A model generated the notes under the pieces. It saw only the letters and a list, made by a program, of their open reading frames with translations, was not told the origin of the DNA and ran no database searches. Positions 10,670-22,879 of a DNA stretch of 64,000 nt are shown here, in pieces; position 1 is the stretch's first letter; each line of letters opens with the position of its first letter. The DNA is from Labia minor (Eukaryota; Arthropoda; Insecta; Dermaptera; Spongiphoridae), in contig OY720345.1 in assembly GCA_963082975.1 (NCBI GenBank), forward strand, positions 32,868,611-32,932,610, given 5' to 3'. The translations under genes were made by a program, and so were the position numbers.

Positions 10670-12530
10670 ATTTTTTTAAATTGATATTATAGAGAATAAA
10701 TATTTCAATTATTATATTGACATGTTAATTTTTAATTATTTTTTTTTGTTTAGTGTAATCTATTCAACATCCAGTTTTTTTTTAAATTTTATTAGTAATA
10801 AAATACTTTACATGTGTAAGATTTCAAAGGTGAATAGTTTCTGTCTGTCTATTTATGGTAGTTGAAGTTATTTTGTTTTGTTTTTTATCATAGTCAAGCT
10901 ATGTAGATAATTTGTAACGAAAAGGGTTTCTTATTTTTCCTCCACCTCCAATTTCTTCCCCTCCATTAAAACGACTACCACTCTTTTTCTTAGTGGATCG
11001 TATTTCACCTTTAAAAGAATAATAAAAGAAAAGATAACAAAAAGAAGACAGCTATTAAATTAACAAAAAAATATATATATTCGATTTTAATTATCGTGTC
11101 ATCTTCGGTTCCTCTTCTCCAAAAAACACTTTTTTTTCTTCTAACGGAATAGAAATATTTTTTCTATACAAATATATAAGTATAAATATAATTTTGATGT
11201 TGTAAATAATAAATTAGATATAAAAAAAACAATTTAAGTGGCCATTTAGATTTTTCTGTTTTAATTGGTGTTCAGAGTTCTAAAATGTGAGTTTGTGTGT
11301 ATCCAATATGACAGAAAAACACTTAACACTAACTAATATATTACTAAAATCTTTTAAAATACCTAATAGGAAAGAAAATATATATAAATTTCAAATAATT
11401 TATCAATTTAAAATCCTAGTTATTACTGATAAAATTCAAATGAAATTATTTTTAATTTCGTTATATATATATATATAAATTATTTTTTGATATTATTTAT
11501 TAGTTTAGGAATATATAATATTCTTTCTATCTAATTATCTCTTCTTAATCCCTTAATAAATAAATATTAATCTCCTAAAATATTTTTTTCTATTTGAAGA
11601 AACCATAAAGCAACTGATTTGTCAGTTAATTAATTTTTTTATTTTGATTTCAATCAAAAATAAAAATAAAAAATATTTTTTTTTTATGTTCTTTTCCTTC
11701 CAATTTCTTTAGTTTCTTTTTTTTAATAGTATTATAGTTAGAAGGATTAGAATTCAGATATTTTAAATTTATACTTGCTAGTGAAACAAAATTTATTATC
11801 TATTTTAACTTATTAATATCCTTTGGATATCCATAGATTGGATAATATGCCTTTGATATAAGGGCAATAAAAAGAAAATTATAATTTCACGCAAATGATA
11901 ATTAATTTCTTTGAAATTTTTTATTATATTTTATTTCTTCTTCTTCTTCTTCTTTTTTGTTTGTCTATTTTTATTGTTTTTGTTGTCGTCTAATTAAGAT
12001 TTAATTAACAAAGATTAAACAATCTATTAATATATATATATATATTCTTTGGTTTTAAAATAATCAATTTCTTTTGAATTCAATAATTTCTTTTCATTTT
12101 CGCTTTTTTCATTTGAAATATATTCATCATATTAATTTTAGAAATAGTATCCTTTTTAATATACGGGTATAACTCAACTTTACTAATCTATATACATAAT
12201 TTATGTCGTATGTATATATGTGATGTCTGTGTAACATTATGAAGTTAGTTACAAATTCAGTTTAAACTTAAATTGCAAACACCGTTTGCAACGGGATTGT
12301 CTAGTAATATATTATATATTAATAATAATAAGTGTCGATAATTTTAAATAATACTAATTTTTTTAATTATTAGTAAATTTTTTATAAAAAAAAGAAGAAA
12401 ATGTTTTAAATTCTTCATTTCTAAATAAATTTCCATATATCTACTCTAATAAAATAAAATAATTATTGAATGAAATTCTTTATTCTCATAAATAATTAAG
12501 AAATATAGAGATTATAAAATCAAAATCAAT
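10670..12530. other. AT-rich noncoding DNA
   Basis: Long AT-rich stretch with a (TTC)n tract at about 11936-11954. No gene, no repeat copies recognised. The 63-codon frame at 11287-11478 is lysine and isoleucine rich with a poly-(YI) end and looks random. Confidence 0.5.
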
Positions 12531-12539
12531 TGATGTTGA

Positions 12540-12780
12540 GAATTTAAAGACCACATAGCACGAGAGAGAGATAGATAGAAGGGGGAGAGAGTTATTAGCA
12601 TATATTCATATACACACACATACACAAATGAATGAATCTTTTGAATGAATCTGATTGGCGCCAGGATTTCTATTTTTTATCAAAGTCACTTTAATTTGTC
12701 CCTCATTCTCCCCCTTCTCCCACACACAATCTCTCTCTATCTCTTTCTCTCTTTTAAAATTTTCATCACCATCTTTAAAT
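12540..12780. other. GC/purine-pyrimidine-rich unique island
   Basis: Unique block with GAGAGA and CTCTCT tracts, GATTGGCGCCAGG and TTTATCAAAGTCAC. The last motif recurs in the island at 29900-30330 (TTTATCAAAGTCACC near 30321). TATCAAAG is the reverse of a TCF/LEF-like core. A regulatory role is inference only. Confidence 0.25.
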
Positions 12781-12789
12781 TATTAAAAA

Positions 12790-15500
12790 AATAATAAAAG
12801 AAAATAATGAATATATTATCTTCTTCTTTATAATAATATCAAATTTACAAGATTTACTTTTAAAATTCTATCAAATAAATTAAATTAAATTTTTAAAATT
12901 AATGACTATTTAAACAATTTGTGAAATTTTAAGTGGATATTATAGCAAAGAATTATTTTATGAATAATATAATAAGTACTTAAATTTGCCAATATCATTT
13001 TAATATATTATTATATAATATATATAATTAAAAATAATAATCATCCATTAGTCCTCTTTAATGGTATTTTGTTTTACATATTTTGGACATTATATTTAAT
13101 GTTCGTATAAAAATATTATTCTTGTAAAATATTATTATATTTTTCTCCTATTTTTATGAGATTATTAACCGTATATATATTTATTTAAAATTTTAAAAAT
13201 GTCTAAATTAAATTTTGAAAATTCATTAATTTACTTCTGGATCACTAACGTTTTATAGATTCACTTCATAGTTCGATAATACGTAGACTTATTTATTTAT
13301 TTATAATCTATTTGAATTTCATATATTCTTTAAGTGAGTTAACCGTGTGTCCCATTGAATATTTAAATTCAATTTATTTCCTATTATTTCATTTCAATCA
13401 CAGGAAATTAAAAGCATATCTAACTAATATTTGTTATACCGATTTTTTGTTGAATTTCTTTTATTTAATAAATCTTGGTATTTAGTTGTACTTCTCTTTT
13501 GACAACACATAAGATCTTTATTATAAAAATAATGAAATAATTATTTTATATTGTATTTCTTTGAAAATTATCACCTTATATGTAAATGTATGCATTACAT
13601 AGCATAATCTACATAGCAGAATCTTATATGTCCATATTAATTGAAATTTGAATTTGTTTTGGTACGTAACTATACGGTGTGGCTCATCATAATACAATAG
13701 TCAATAGGAAAATGCAAAATGCGGATCCTATTAAATTCATCCCTACCATTTCTTAATGTATATATTATATAAATATCTAATATATATATATATATAATCT
13801 ATAGATATAGTAAATAAAATATTTACAATTTATTATAAATACTAAATGAAAAAAAAACAATAAATTTTCAAATTTATAAAATAAATTAATTTTAATTAAT
13901 AATTACTTTCTATATATGAGATCTTTAAAATTTACTTAAAATAGTAATCGTGTTAGGATTGGAAATTATTTTCTGATTTATAAAAAAATAATTTCAAATT
14001 TATATCATCAATCTGAAATGATTATTTACATTTAGATAATTTACATTATTTATACTTACACCTATTTTATGAAAAAGGTAATTTTGATGTGAACTTTACT
14101 TCGATAATGTTAAATATACTACATAAAAAAATTATATATTTAAAACAAACCACTCCGACCACATATAGATATTATTTGAAGGTGTATATATTGTACATAT
14201 ATATAAATGTGATTAGCAGAATAAATGAACCTTGTCTCTGTTAAAGTCTTACGCCCTTTTTAGATTTATTTTTAAACGATAAATCACTTTTTTATTTAAT
14301 TTTGCTAAAAGAGTATTAAAAAAAATCAAACTATTTTTATGTGATGGATTTTGATCATTTCAAACTTATTCTACTATATTTCTATTAATAAATTAAATAA
14401 TAAAATAACTAATGAAATAAATCAAATAAACAATTAAATGATTAATTATATTATTTGAATGCGCAATCACGTATCTTCTTTTTAAAAAATAACAAGAGAT
14501 AAAAATAAAATTTATTGAAAAATTAAAAAGAAAGTTAATGTTAGAAATGTAAATGTGAAAATAATTGTGAATAATAATTAAAAAATTTTTAATGTCATAT
14601 ATAAATTTAATTGAACTGAATTTTTTAAAAAAAAATATACTTGCCAATTCACGGTTTGAAATGACATTGACGGTTTGGGGGCAACATTCAATGAAACTAT
14701 CCAAAGTCTATTTTTAATTAAAAAATAAAAATTTATTTTCGTGTCTTTTTGTTTAAATTTAATTTATAAATAATTGCTAAAGTTTTCTTAGAATTTCAAG
14801 TGATTGAATGGACAAAAAATTGCTCAAACCAATCACAAAAGTATTCACCCTCTCACCAAAAACATTTTTAATTCAACTAATTTATGTTTATCATTTAGTT
14901 ATATTTAATTAATGATTTAATTTCAAGTTTATTTGTTTGATATTTTTTTGGAGGGTTGCGCTAAACCTTTTCGATTAGATTCTCCTACCTTTCACTGACA
15001 TATTCCAAGACTTTTCAATAATTTAAAATAAATTTGTTTTTTTACTTACATACTAAATGATTTTTTAATTAATTATCTATTTAATTGAAAGTTTATCCTT
15101 TTTTTATTCACATTAAACTATTTATTATTTATATTCTAATTATATATTATCCTTGTTTCTATAAAAGGGGAATAATTTAAAAATTTTTTATAAATTCTTA
15201 TATTATGAGATGTTTTAATTTAATTAATCAAATTTTTTAAATATATCTGTGTGAGATTTAACATTATTAAATATTAGCTATGGATATTCTATTTCCTAAA
15301 CAAAAACCGAATTCTATAATGAATGTTTGTGAGTAATATATTGTATCTATTAAAATTTTATTTTGAGGATTCTATTTACTTTCCAAAACAGAATAAATAA
15401 TTAATAAAAATAAACAAAAAACAAATAAATAAGGTAACACCAAAATATTACGTTGGATAATAAAATAACAATAAAAATAAAACTTACCCAGAATAATTAC
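12790..15500. other. AT-rich noncoding DNA
   Basis: Nothing recognisable beyond (AT)n runs near 13779-13797. The 103-codon minus frame at 14393-14704 is Ile/Asn/Phe rich and typical of random AT-rich sequence. Confidence 0.5.
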
Positions 15501-15759
15501 AGTTGTGATGTTACTTTTTTCAAAACAATCTCTATATACATATATATATGTATATATAAATAAAAAAAAGTTTCCACCACTTATTCGTAAGAATGTCTCA
15601 CGTGGATTAATTCAAATGTCACACAAATCAAAAATAACACTAAAACATACCCGTAAAAATGAACTGTTTTTTTTATTTATTAATTGACAAACACTCAAAA
15701 GTATAAAATAAATAAATAGTAAATTATATAAATGAAAAGAGAGGGAGAGAGTGTGTGAG

Positions 15760-15990
15760 AGAGAGAGTTGATAAGGGTAGGAATTGTCGATGAAACGACC
15801 GGGACTGTGACGGTTCAAAGGCAAACATCCAACTGCAGAGGAGGAGGACGGCGAGCGACAGCAACACAACCGCCCTACGCCCTCCCCCACCACCACCATC
15901 TGCATTTAGCATCCACATGTGCCAGAGCATCTCCCCTCACCTCCACTGCTCACCTCCCTCTATAGTGCATATAACCACGTGGATATACAC
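15760..15990. other. GC-rich unique island with CACGTG
   Basis: The most GC-rich block in the first 16 kb, with GGAGGAGGACGGCGAGCGAC, a run of CCACCACCACC and CCACGTGG near 15975. Frames on both strands stay open across it, as expected of GC-rich DNA, but none matches a family. It may be a regulatory element or an exon fragment. Confidence 0.25.
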
Positions 15991-16253
15991 TCGAAATATA
16001 AACAGAACATAAAAATAACAGATAACACTTGCGTTGAAAATATTTTGCAACCCCCTGGAAAAACATTTTTCATTTTTATTCATTTTTTTTTGTCATTTCA
16101 AAATAAATGAATTTTTACTAAAATTATCAAAATATTGAAAAGAGAAAATTCATTTACTTGATTTGAAAAATTTATATTATCTATAAATATATATATATAT
16201 TAATTTATTTCAAAATTAATTAAATTATTATTATTATTTTTATATTATTTTTT

Positions 16254-16292
16254 TATTATTTATTTATTATTATTATTATTATTTATTACTAT
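16254..16292. repeat. (ATT)n-rich tract
   Basis: Imperfect ATT trinucleotide run immediately left of a hAT-like terminus. Confidence 0.8.
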
Positions 16293-16294
16293 TA

Positions 16295-16395
16295 TCAGGG
16301 CCCGCTGTAGAGGGCGGCAAACCGGGCATATGTCCGGGGCGGCAAAACTCAAGGACGGTATTTTGGTTATGAATATAGTAAATTTTACGAAAATA
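16295..16395 (+). mobile_element. hAT-like MITE end
   Basis: Begins CAGGGCCCGCTGTAGAGGGC and contains TTTTGGTTATGAATATAGTA then AATTTTACGAAAATAG. The latter block recurs at 33939-33976, beside the terminus CAGCGGCCCCTCTAG (reversed) near 34030. The CAGGGC start fits hAT termini. No transposase and no paired end were found here. Confidence 0.5.
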
Positions 16396-16399
16396 GAGC

Positions 16400-17150
16400 T
16401 GGCTCTATTATTATTATTTCTATTATTATAGTATCGTATTTAAATTGTATTTGCTGGAATCATTTGAAATTTTATAATATTATTTACCCGCACTACCGTA
16501 GGGTTTAACAAACAAGACTACTGTTCAATATCAATGTAAGTAAATGTTGTACTTTATTATGTTTTTCGTCTCTATTCGAATATTTAAATCATTTTTTTTT
16601 AATTATTATTTTAGTTTTAGTATTTTTTTTACTTAATTATATTAAATTAAACAAATATTTATAAATATAATTTTCATAGAAAGCATTTATATTGTATTTA
16701 TTTATTTTATTAGGTATTTTGAATTCAATTAATTTTTGTATTATAATTATTATAGAATTATTATTTTATATTCTATTGCTTATACCCAGGTAATATTTAA
16801 TTTGTATTTGGAAACTATATATATTTATATTGGAATTTGTTTTTACTACAATATCATATAAAAAAATCGGAATCCGGTTCTCATTCAGTTCCCTCTTATA
16901 AATTCCTGTTCCCTATCTAAAATATTTTAAATCTTATCTGAAATTAAAAATTATAGGAATACAAATTAATTTTTAAAATAAATTAATTGTAAAAATCGCA
17001 AATAAATTGCAATTACGGTTGCCTAAATTGCAGGGGTTCAAAACAACAACATGCATATTCACATAATAATTATTATATTATCCACTTGTTAATTACGTAA
17101 ACGGTGTCCCAACACTTAATGATAAAAGATAAGTGCTATCTTGGACAGTG
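16400..17150. other. AT-rich noncoding DNA
   Basis: No gene or repeat copy recognised. Confidence 0.5.
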
Positions 17151-17154
17151 CGTC

Positions 17155-17517
17155 CAACGTAATAAAATATTTTAAATAAAAATCCATTAATTTTTCAGTT
17201 ACAGATATTTTTTGAAAATCATTAAAATCGCATAACTCTATACAAATATTTATATCAATAATTGTACAAAACAATATACCTCATTTATATCTATAACTAT
17301 ATTTGAAAATAATACAAAATATAGAATAATTTAATAACTAATTATTTATAGTCTCGATAAACAATATACACCCTATACTCTCTCCCATCGTCGAACATTT
17401 TCATGTACTTCTTCATCTTCCTCCCAACATTTAGCATATACAGAACTTATATTACTAAATAAGTTAAATACACAACAATAATATTAAATAATTTAATAAA
17501 AATAATCTATTTTAAAA
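17155..17517 (+). repeat. Duplicated block G, copy 1 (empty site)
   Basis: Matches 51856-51890 joined to 53555-53862. Here the sequence AATCCATTAATTTTTCAGTT is continuous, whereas at 51.9 kb it is split by the family-A element A7. This copy therefore shows the pre-insertion site. It lies directly next to family-A element A2, as the other copy lies next to A8, so block plus element were duplicated or moved together. Confidence 0.85.
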
Positions 17518-18483
17518 GTTTCCACTCGACTATCTCGCAAATTCGAATTGGATTAATTAACACATATATTATATTTAAATATAAATAAATTAAATTATAA
17601 ATTAAAATTAATAAATAATATTTATTAAACCAGCGCGTGTTTGGTTCTTTGTCGATGGCACCATGTCACGTGCTGGCGCGTGATTTGCAGTGTTAAAAAA
17701 AATAAATCTGGTACTTTCAGCGATTCAATCAAGCTGAAATATTCTATATTCTATATATAGCAGTTTTATACAATTTTTAATCATGTAGAAAAACTATCAA
17801 ACATTTTTCTTTATTTGTGCGGTCAGTTTAGAGCTTAGGTTTCCAAAGTGGTCTAGGGGTCTATTTCAACCTCCAAGGGGTCTACGGCAGCGAATAACAA
17901 ATTTGGGGGTCCATGAAATGGAAATGGAGGTCCACGTGTTTTCCCGGCTCTAAAAAAAGTAAATTGTTTTTCCGACATGGATTTTGAAATATTTTTTGAT
18001 TTTTTTCAATATGTCTCTAAAAAAATGTAAATTGTTTTTCCGACATGGCTCTTAAAAAATTTTTGATTTTTCAATAAGACTCTAAAAAGGGTAAAATTTT
18101 TTTATAAAAAATCAAAATCAATTTAGGGGGTCTACCCAAAACCGAAAAACATGGCAAGGGGTCTACGACACAAAAAAGTTTGGGAACCTATGGTTTAGAG
18201 GAAAAAAATACAAACGTATTAGGTAATTACCCTCTTCCGAAAGAGCTACATTTCTTAAAAGTTGATAGAAAACTACGAATTTTGAATAATCCCCTTGTAA
18301 CAAATTTCATTATTCTAGCTCATACCATTTTTGCGTAATCTTGTCATCTTGTCTACATATATACACACACACAGACATTTTTCAACCTTAGTGAAAATGA
18401 CCCTGGAGAACGTATAAAAATTTTAAAATCTCGACATCGAAAATTTTCGCGATCGCAATACTATCTCTGACGAGATAGTAAAA
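17518..18483 (-). mobile_element. Family-A HINE element A2, interrupted
   Basis: Starts at TTTCCACTCGACTATCTCGC and ends CTGACGAGATAGTAAA. It contains the CACGTGCTGGCGCG block, the GCAGTTTTATACAATTTTTA block, the short (CA)n at about 18364 and the ATCTCGACATCGAAAATTTT block. A 359-base hAT-like MITE is inserted at 17834. No protein is encoded. Confidence 0.8.
17834..18192. mobile_element. hAT-like MITE with 8-bp target duplication
   Basis: The ends CTTAGGTTTCCAAA and (reversed) CATAGGTTCCCAAA form inverted repeats, and GTTTAGAG occurs on both sides (17826-17833 and 18193-18200). The duplication is 8 bases with T at position 2 and A at position 7, as usual for hAT. The inside is noncoding and includes two copies of a TGTTTTTCCGACATGG block. 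Inserted into family-A element A2. Confidence 0.85.
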
Positions 18484-18788
18484 AACACAATGATACTAAT
18501 ATTAAACAAAAGAACTTCATTTGTCAGTTTATTTTCTTCTGCTAAAGAAATGAATTGGAGGATAAGTTAACTTTGGATTGTTTATATGTTGGGAGATTTT
18601 ATTTTATCAAATACTTTAAATAAAGGTTAATTTACATAAATAGAAACAATACAGATTATCTCTGCGATCAAAATGATAAAGAAATTCTGTCAAAGAGTAC
18701 ATCCTAATAAACTTAAATTTTTCTAAACCAATTAATAAGAAAACACGGCTAGTTTGGGTATTTGATACATTTTAAAGTCGATTCTATT

Positions 18789-19807
18789 TTTGCATTTTTT
18801 TAGTAGGTGAAATACTTTTACGCACAAGGTGATGGGCTCCGTGCTAAACGATCTACCGACTAAATCACCTACTCCTATTTTATTTTCCAATCCTGTTTCC
18901 ACGGTAGGAATCGCCTTTCGGCATAGCGCCTATCGTAGATTTGAGGATTATTTTTTCATCTTCAACTGTTTTTGTTTTGATTTAATTAATTCTTTTATTA
19001 AATTGTTAATAAGACCCCATTTCTCTTTACTTGTTATCATCTGGTCTACTAAATTTTCTATGGAAATCTCAATACCTATACGATTTTTTATATCCTTCCT
19101 TCGATTTTCATCTTTCACAGATAAACAATGTATGTTCTGCGTTGTCTTCTATGTAGTTACAATTCGGACAGGTTGCCGTTTCTGCCCTTCCAAATTTATT
19201 TATTTTGAAGCAACCATGACCCGACCGTGTTTGTAGGAGATAATAATTTATCTCCCCGTGTTTTCTATTTAACCATGTTTTAATGTTGGGAATTAGTCTG
19301 TGGGTCCAACGTCCTGTCGTATCTTCGTACCACCTCTCTTGCCACCTGGACAGGAGTCTTAGTCTTGCGTTTTGCTTAATTTGAAGCCTTGCTGTTTTCT
19401 TATTGGCTCTTCTTAATTTTTTTAATATTTCTTCTCTTTCTATAGCTAAAAGGTCTATGGGAAGCAGTCAGCCATTACTATTGGAGCACTTCCCGAAACA
19501 GTACGGTACGCAGAAGTGATTTTCATTTCAGCCACAGCTTTTGCTTATGTATCTTTTTATATATAGCCTCAACTCAAACTGGAGATGCATAAAGCATCTT
19601 TGATTGGATAACATTTGAGTAGAGTTTTCTATTCTTCTCTTTTGGTCCGCCGATATTACGTATTAGACGTGAGAACATTTCTGCAATTTTTTTCTGCGGC
19701 CTTCATTGCTATCTTTTTTATATGTGGTCCAAAGGAAAGGCTACTATCCAGTTCCACATCAAGATGGTCATCTGCTGTTTCCACGGGATGCGAACTCCGT
19801 CTATGAT
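18789..19807 (-). mobile_element. 5'-truncated R1-type LINE with 14-bp target duplication
   Basis: AAGTCGATTCTATT lies on both sides (18775-18788 and 19808-19821). Read on the minus strand, broken frames carry hallmarks of the R1 clade ORF2 C-terminal half: SSLSFGPHIKKIAMKAAEKN, then AYRTVSGSAPIVMA and PIDLLAIEREEI-like text, then HGEINYYLLQTRSGHGCFK and a CPNC...EHTLFIC zinc-knuckle. The 3' end has a short A-rich tail next to the left target copy. Endonuclease and RT core are missing through 5' truncation, and frameshifts break what remains. Long plus-strand frames here (18829-19236, 19615-19806) are antisense shadows. Confidence 0.9.
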
Positions 19808-19821
19808 AAGTCGATTCTATT

Positions 19822-20730
19822 AAAATAAGAATTAATATATTTTAATTGAACATTGATTAATAATTAATTATAATGTTTAATATTTAATAGATACATTTTT
19901 ATCATAAAATTATTTTTAGAATTTCATTTTGATTAATAATTTAACCTGAATAAAAATTACAAATAATTGATTAAATATTCATTGAATGGATTTAAAATAT
20001 GTATTTTTAATGGAAATAACTTTGATCAAATTTTTTTAATTATGTCACCGACAGTAATCTAATTTTATTTAATTATTTATTTATTAAGTATTTCTCGTGT
20101 TAATCTGATACAACGATTCATAAACAGATAATTAATCACAAAACATTTTTAAATTTAAATTTTATTATTTTTATTTAATTTTGCTTATGTGTCTATAAAT
20201 TTAACCACATATTTTTTAAAGAATATTTTCTAAAAATGACTAAATAATTTGGAAACAGTTTTGTTTTCGTTGTTAGTTCATTTAATAAGATGCCTTCTTC
20301 AATATCCTCTTGCAATCCCTTATTTCCTGTCATGTCAGTAGAAAGAGAGAAAGTCTCTCGTTATTTTTACTTTTAAATAATTTCTTTTAATTGTTTCCTC
20401 ATCGTATTCATCAGCTATTTTAAGGAAAGATATTTCTAAATTCAAAAATAAAAAGGAAGGGAATAGAAAAAAATGATTTCCTTTTTACTTCACTATTCAT
20501 AGCTAAAATATAAGATTACATCATTATAAGGAAATAAATGACTCGATCAAACGCTTTTCAATTACCATTCTACCCCTTTTACACTTTATTTATAATTTTT
20601 TCCTAATATTAATTTTTTAAGCTATCTTTATTTAATAATTTATTAATCTAACATGGATAGTTATCTAAAATCATTTATAAAATTACTTTATATTTTAAAA
20701 ATGAACGCCCTATTAGAGTAATTCAAAATG
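19822..20730. other. AT-rich noncoding DNA
   Basis: No gene seen; a mildly GC-richer patch at 20285-20410 has no open frame of interest. Confidence 0.5.
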
Positions 20731-20732
20731 GA

Positions 20733-21035
20733 TACACCTTCCAAATAAAAAACTTATGGCTTTGGACATTCTATGAAAGGACAGTGCCTATCAAGGCGGT
20801 AGCTGCCTCAGCGGGGAAGTGGTGATATATGATCATTATAACGGATCCTCTCAACCTTTATCTTGATTTTCATAATCAGAAACATATACTTTTTATTTTA
20901 AGTAGTTCCCCTATTTTGCTCACCAAGGCTGAGTAGACATTCTTAAAAATCCCAGGTAAATAGCAATTCCCTTAAAACTTGGGACTTGAACCAATGGCTA
21001 CGAGATTGACTCAAGTCATCTTTAAACTTTCTTAA
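20733..21035 (-). mobile_element. tRNA-derived SINE, family S subtype 2
   Basis: On the minus strand the head near 20985-21020 carries GGTTCAAGTCCC, a good match to the RNA polymerase III B box. The body contains the family core AAAATCAAGATAAAGGTTGA and GGATCCGTTATAATGATCAT. The tail side reaches about 20735. Diverged from the copies at 29.3 and 39.3 kb and closest to 39965-40190. Confidence 0.7.
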
Positions 21036-21250
21036 TATTAAAAATAATTTTTTTAAAGTCAATTATTTAGAAAATTGCAAGAAGTGTAAAACTAGTAATG
21101 TAAAGAGATACTTCGGACGCTTTTAGCTAAAAAATTGCAGTAACATTCTTTGCAAATTTATTAACTTAAAAACAACTTAAATTCAATTTCGAAAAACTAT
21201 TCGTATATGAGCTACAATTCTCATATATGCACAGACAATTTTGAGGGTTT

Positions 21251-21333
21251 TTTGAACTTAAAATGTCTATTTATATTGAAAAGTTATATTCGAATTTTTA
21301 CCCAATCTGTATTTAGTAATTATCATGTTAATA
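21251..21333 (+). repeat. Flank shared with the 2.6-kb mariner copy
   Basis: Nearly identical to 2529-2618 and ends at the TA (21332-21333) where the mariner element starts. Confidence 0.75.
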
Positions 21334-21841
21334 TGAGGGCAGGTTAACAAGTCCGTGGCTTTTTCAATTTACGGTCTCTTAAATGAATTGGCAACAATGC
21401 TCCTTTCAGCAGGAAACTATCAGCTGACCCCTGTCGAAATTTGATCCAGCTGGGTCTTTTAGTTTTTGTTTGACATTCATTAATAGCAGACTACCTCGTG
21501 ATTGTAGAAGAAAATGGAAACAAGTGAGTTCCCTTGAAAATTCATGAATTGGGATACGAAATGCTTCCTCATCCGTCCTATTCTCCGGAATTAGCCCTGA
21601 GTGACTATTTCTTGTTTCCATACCTGAAGAAATAGCTCGGCGGAAAGAAATTTGACTCCAATGATGAAATCATCTCACCAACAAATACATATTTTAATGT
21701 CCTCGACAAATCATATTTTTTGAAAGGGATAAAAAAAACTAGATATAGAACTCAAAGGAGATTACGTTGAAAAATAAAATAATTTTTTATCCAAAACGTG
21801 TGTTTCATTCAAAAAGTCAAGTACTTATTGACCTGCCCTCT
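21334..21841 (+). mobile_element. mariner deletion derivative, TA-flanked
   Basis: Ends GAGGGCAGGT and (reversed) GAGGGCAGGT, each flanked by TA (21332-21333, 21842-21843). It is longer than the sister copy at 2619 because more transposase remains: the region 21560-21650 reads PYSPELALSDYFLFPYLKK once a frame break is allowed, the block holding the last catalytic aspartate. The N-terminal DNA-binding half is deleted. The minus-strand frame at 21406-21621 is a shadow. Confidence 0.9.
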
Positions 21842-21849
21842 TATGTTCC

Positions 21850-22720
21850 AATGAATCTTAAACAAATATTCATTATTCACAGAAAATTTCCAAATTTAAA
21901 TTTAATATATTTATATATATAGGTAAGTGAAAGTAAAAAGTATAAAATTTTTTTTCATGATTCTTGTTTTTAGTTAACCCTTTCAAAAAGACAAATATTA
22001 GAGTAAGAGAATGAAAGAGAGAGAAAGAAAGAGAAATAAGAGGTATTATTTTGAAGTTGGATGGTTAACCAAATGTAATGTGGAATGAGTAGAGAAAGAG
22101 GAAAGGAGATGGATCCAATGGGATGAAATATTTCTGTAAGCCACACCTTGAATCAATTCAATTCAATACAACAGCAACAAAACATGATTCGAATTTGAAT
22201 TTGTTTTTTTTTCGGTTCGGGTTTCTTTTTTTTTATTGATTTAGGTGTGAAGTACAAAAAAAATCTTTTGGAGTCTGATGACAGCTAAAAGATTTTAACA
22301 CATTTCTTTAATCACTTTTAAACTAAACTCTATATATTTATTTATTTTTAATATTAAGCAAATAACATTAAAATTAATTTTAATATTTAAATGAAATAAA
22401 CTGTTATTAATATTTGAAGTTAAAAATCACATACATTAAGATATTTAAAGAAAAAAAATCAATATTTTTTTTTTGGGAACGAGTGAATTCTTTCTATATT
22501 TTTCAAATAAGACTCATTATCATTATCACAATAGTAATAATAATATGCATATCAACAATCATAAATAGATAAATACTTCTACTTATTGTCAAGTGGGTGA
22601 TGCCATACTTCAAATATAACGATTGTAAAGTTTCTAAATATAAACTTTTAATCCTCAACTTATTATAAAATCAAATTTGTCAAGTTTATTTTTGTATATT
22701 TATATTATTTTATTATAGTG
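21850..22720. other. AT-rich noncoding DNA with purine tract
   Basis: Contains a GAGA/AAGA-rich purine tract at about 21990-22110 that gives open frames by composition only. No gene recognised. Confidence 0.5.
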
Positions 22721-22723
22721 ACA

Positions 22724-22870
22724 CTTCAGTGGTTTAGTGGTTAGCACGACAGTCAACCACACTCGAGAAGACTCGAGTTCGGGCCTAAGGAAATTCAATA
22801 TTTAATAATTTCTCTTTAAAGTTCTGCTTGATCCTCAGAGAAAATAATAATAATATTAATAATTATATTA
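22724..22870 (+). mobile_element. tRNA-headed SINE (second family)
   Basis: TGGTTTAGTGG (22730-22740) matches the Pol III A box and GAGTTCGGGCC (22775-22785) resembles the B box, with about 35 bases between, the tRNA spacing. A short unrelated body follows and the element ends in an (AAT)n-like tail. It is not a functional tRNA: no acceptor stem pairing or anticodon arm could be confirmed. Confidence 0.65.
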
Positions 22871-22879
22871 TATTATAAT

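Noticed and set aside
15612..15965. Three overlapping frames with Ser/His/Pro-rich text
   Set aside because: GC-rich island with GAGA and CCACCA tracts; no consistent frame or recognised motif.
18829..19236. 135-codon plus-strand frame
   Set aside because: Antisense to the R1-type LINE, whose text is on the minus strand.
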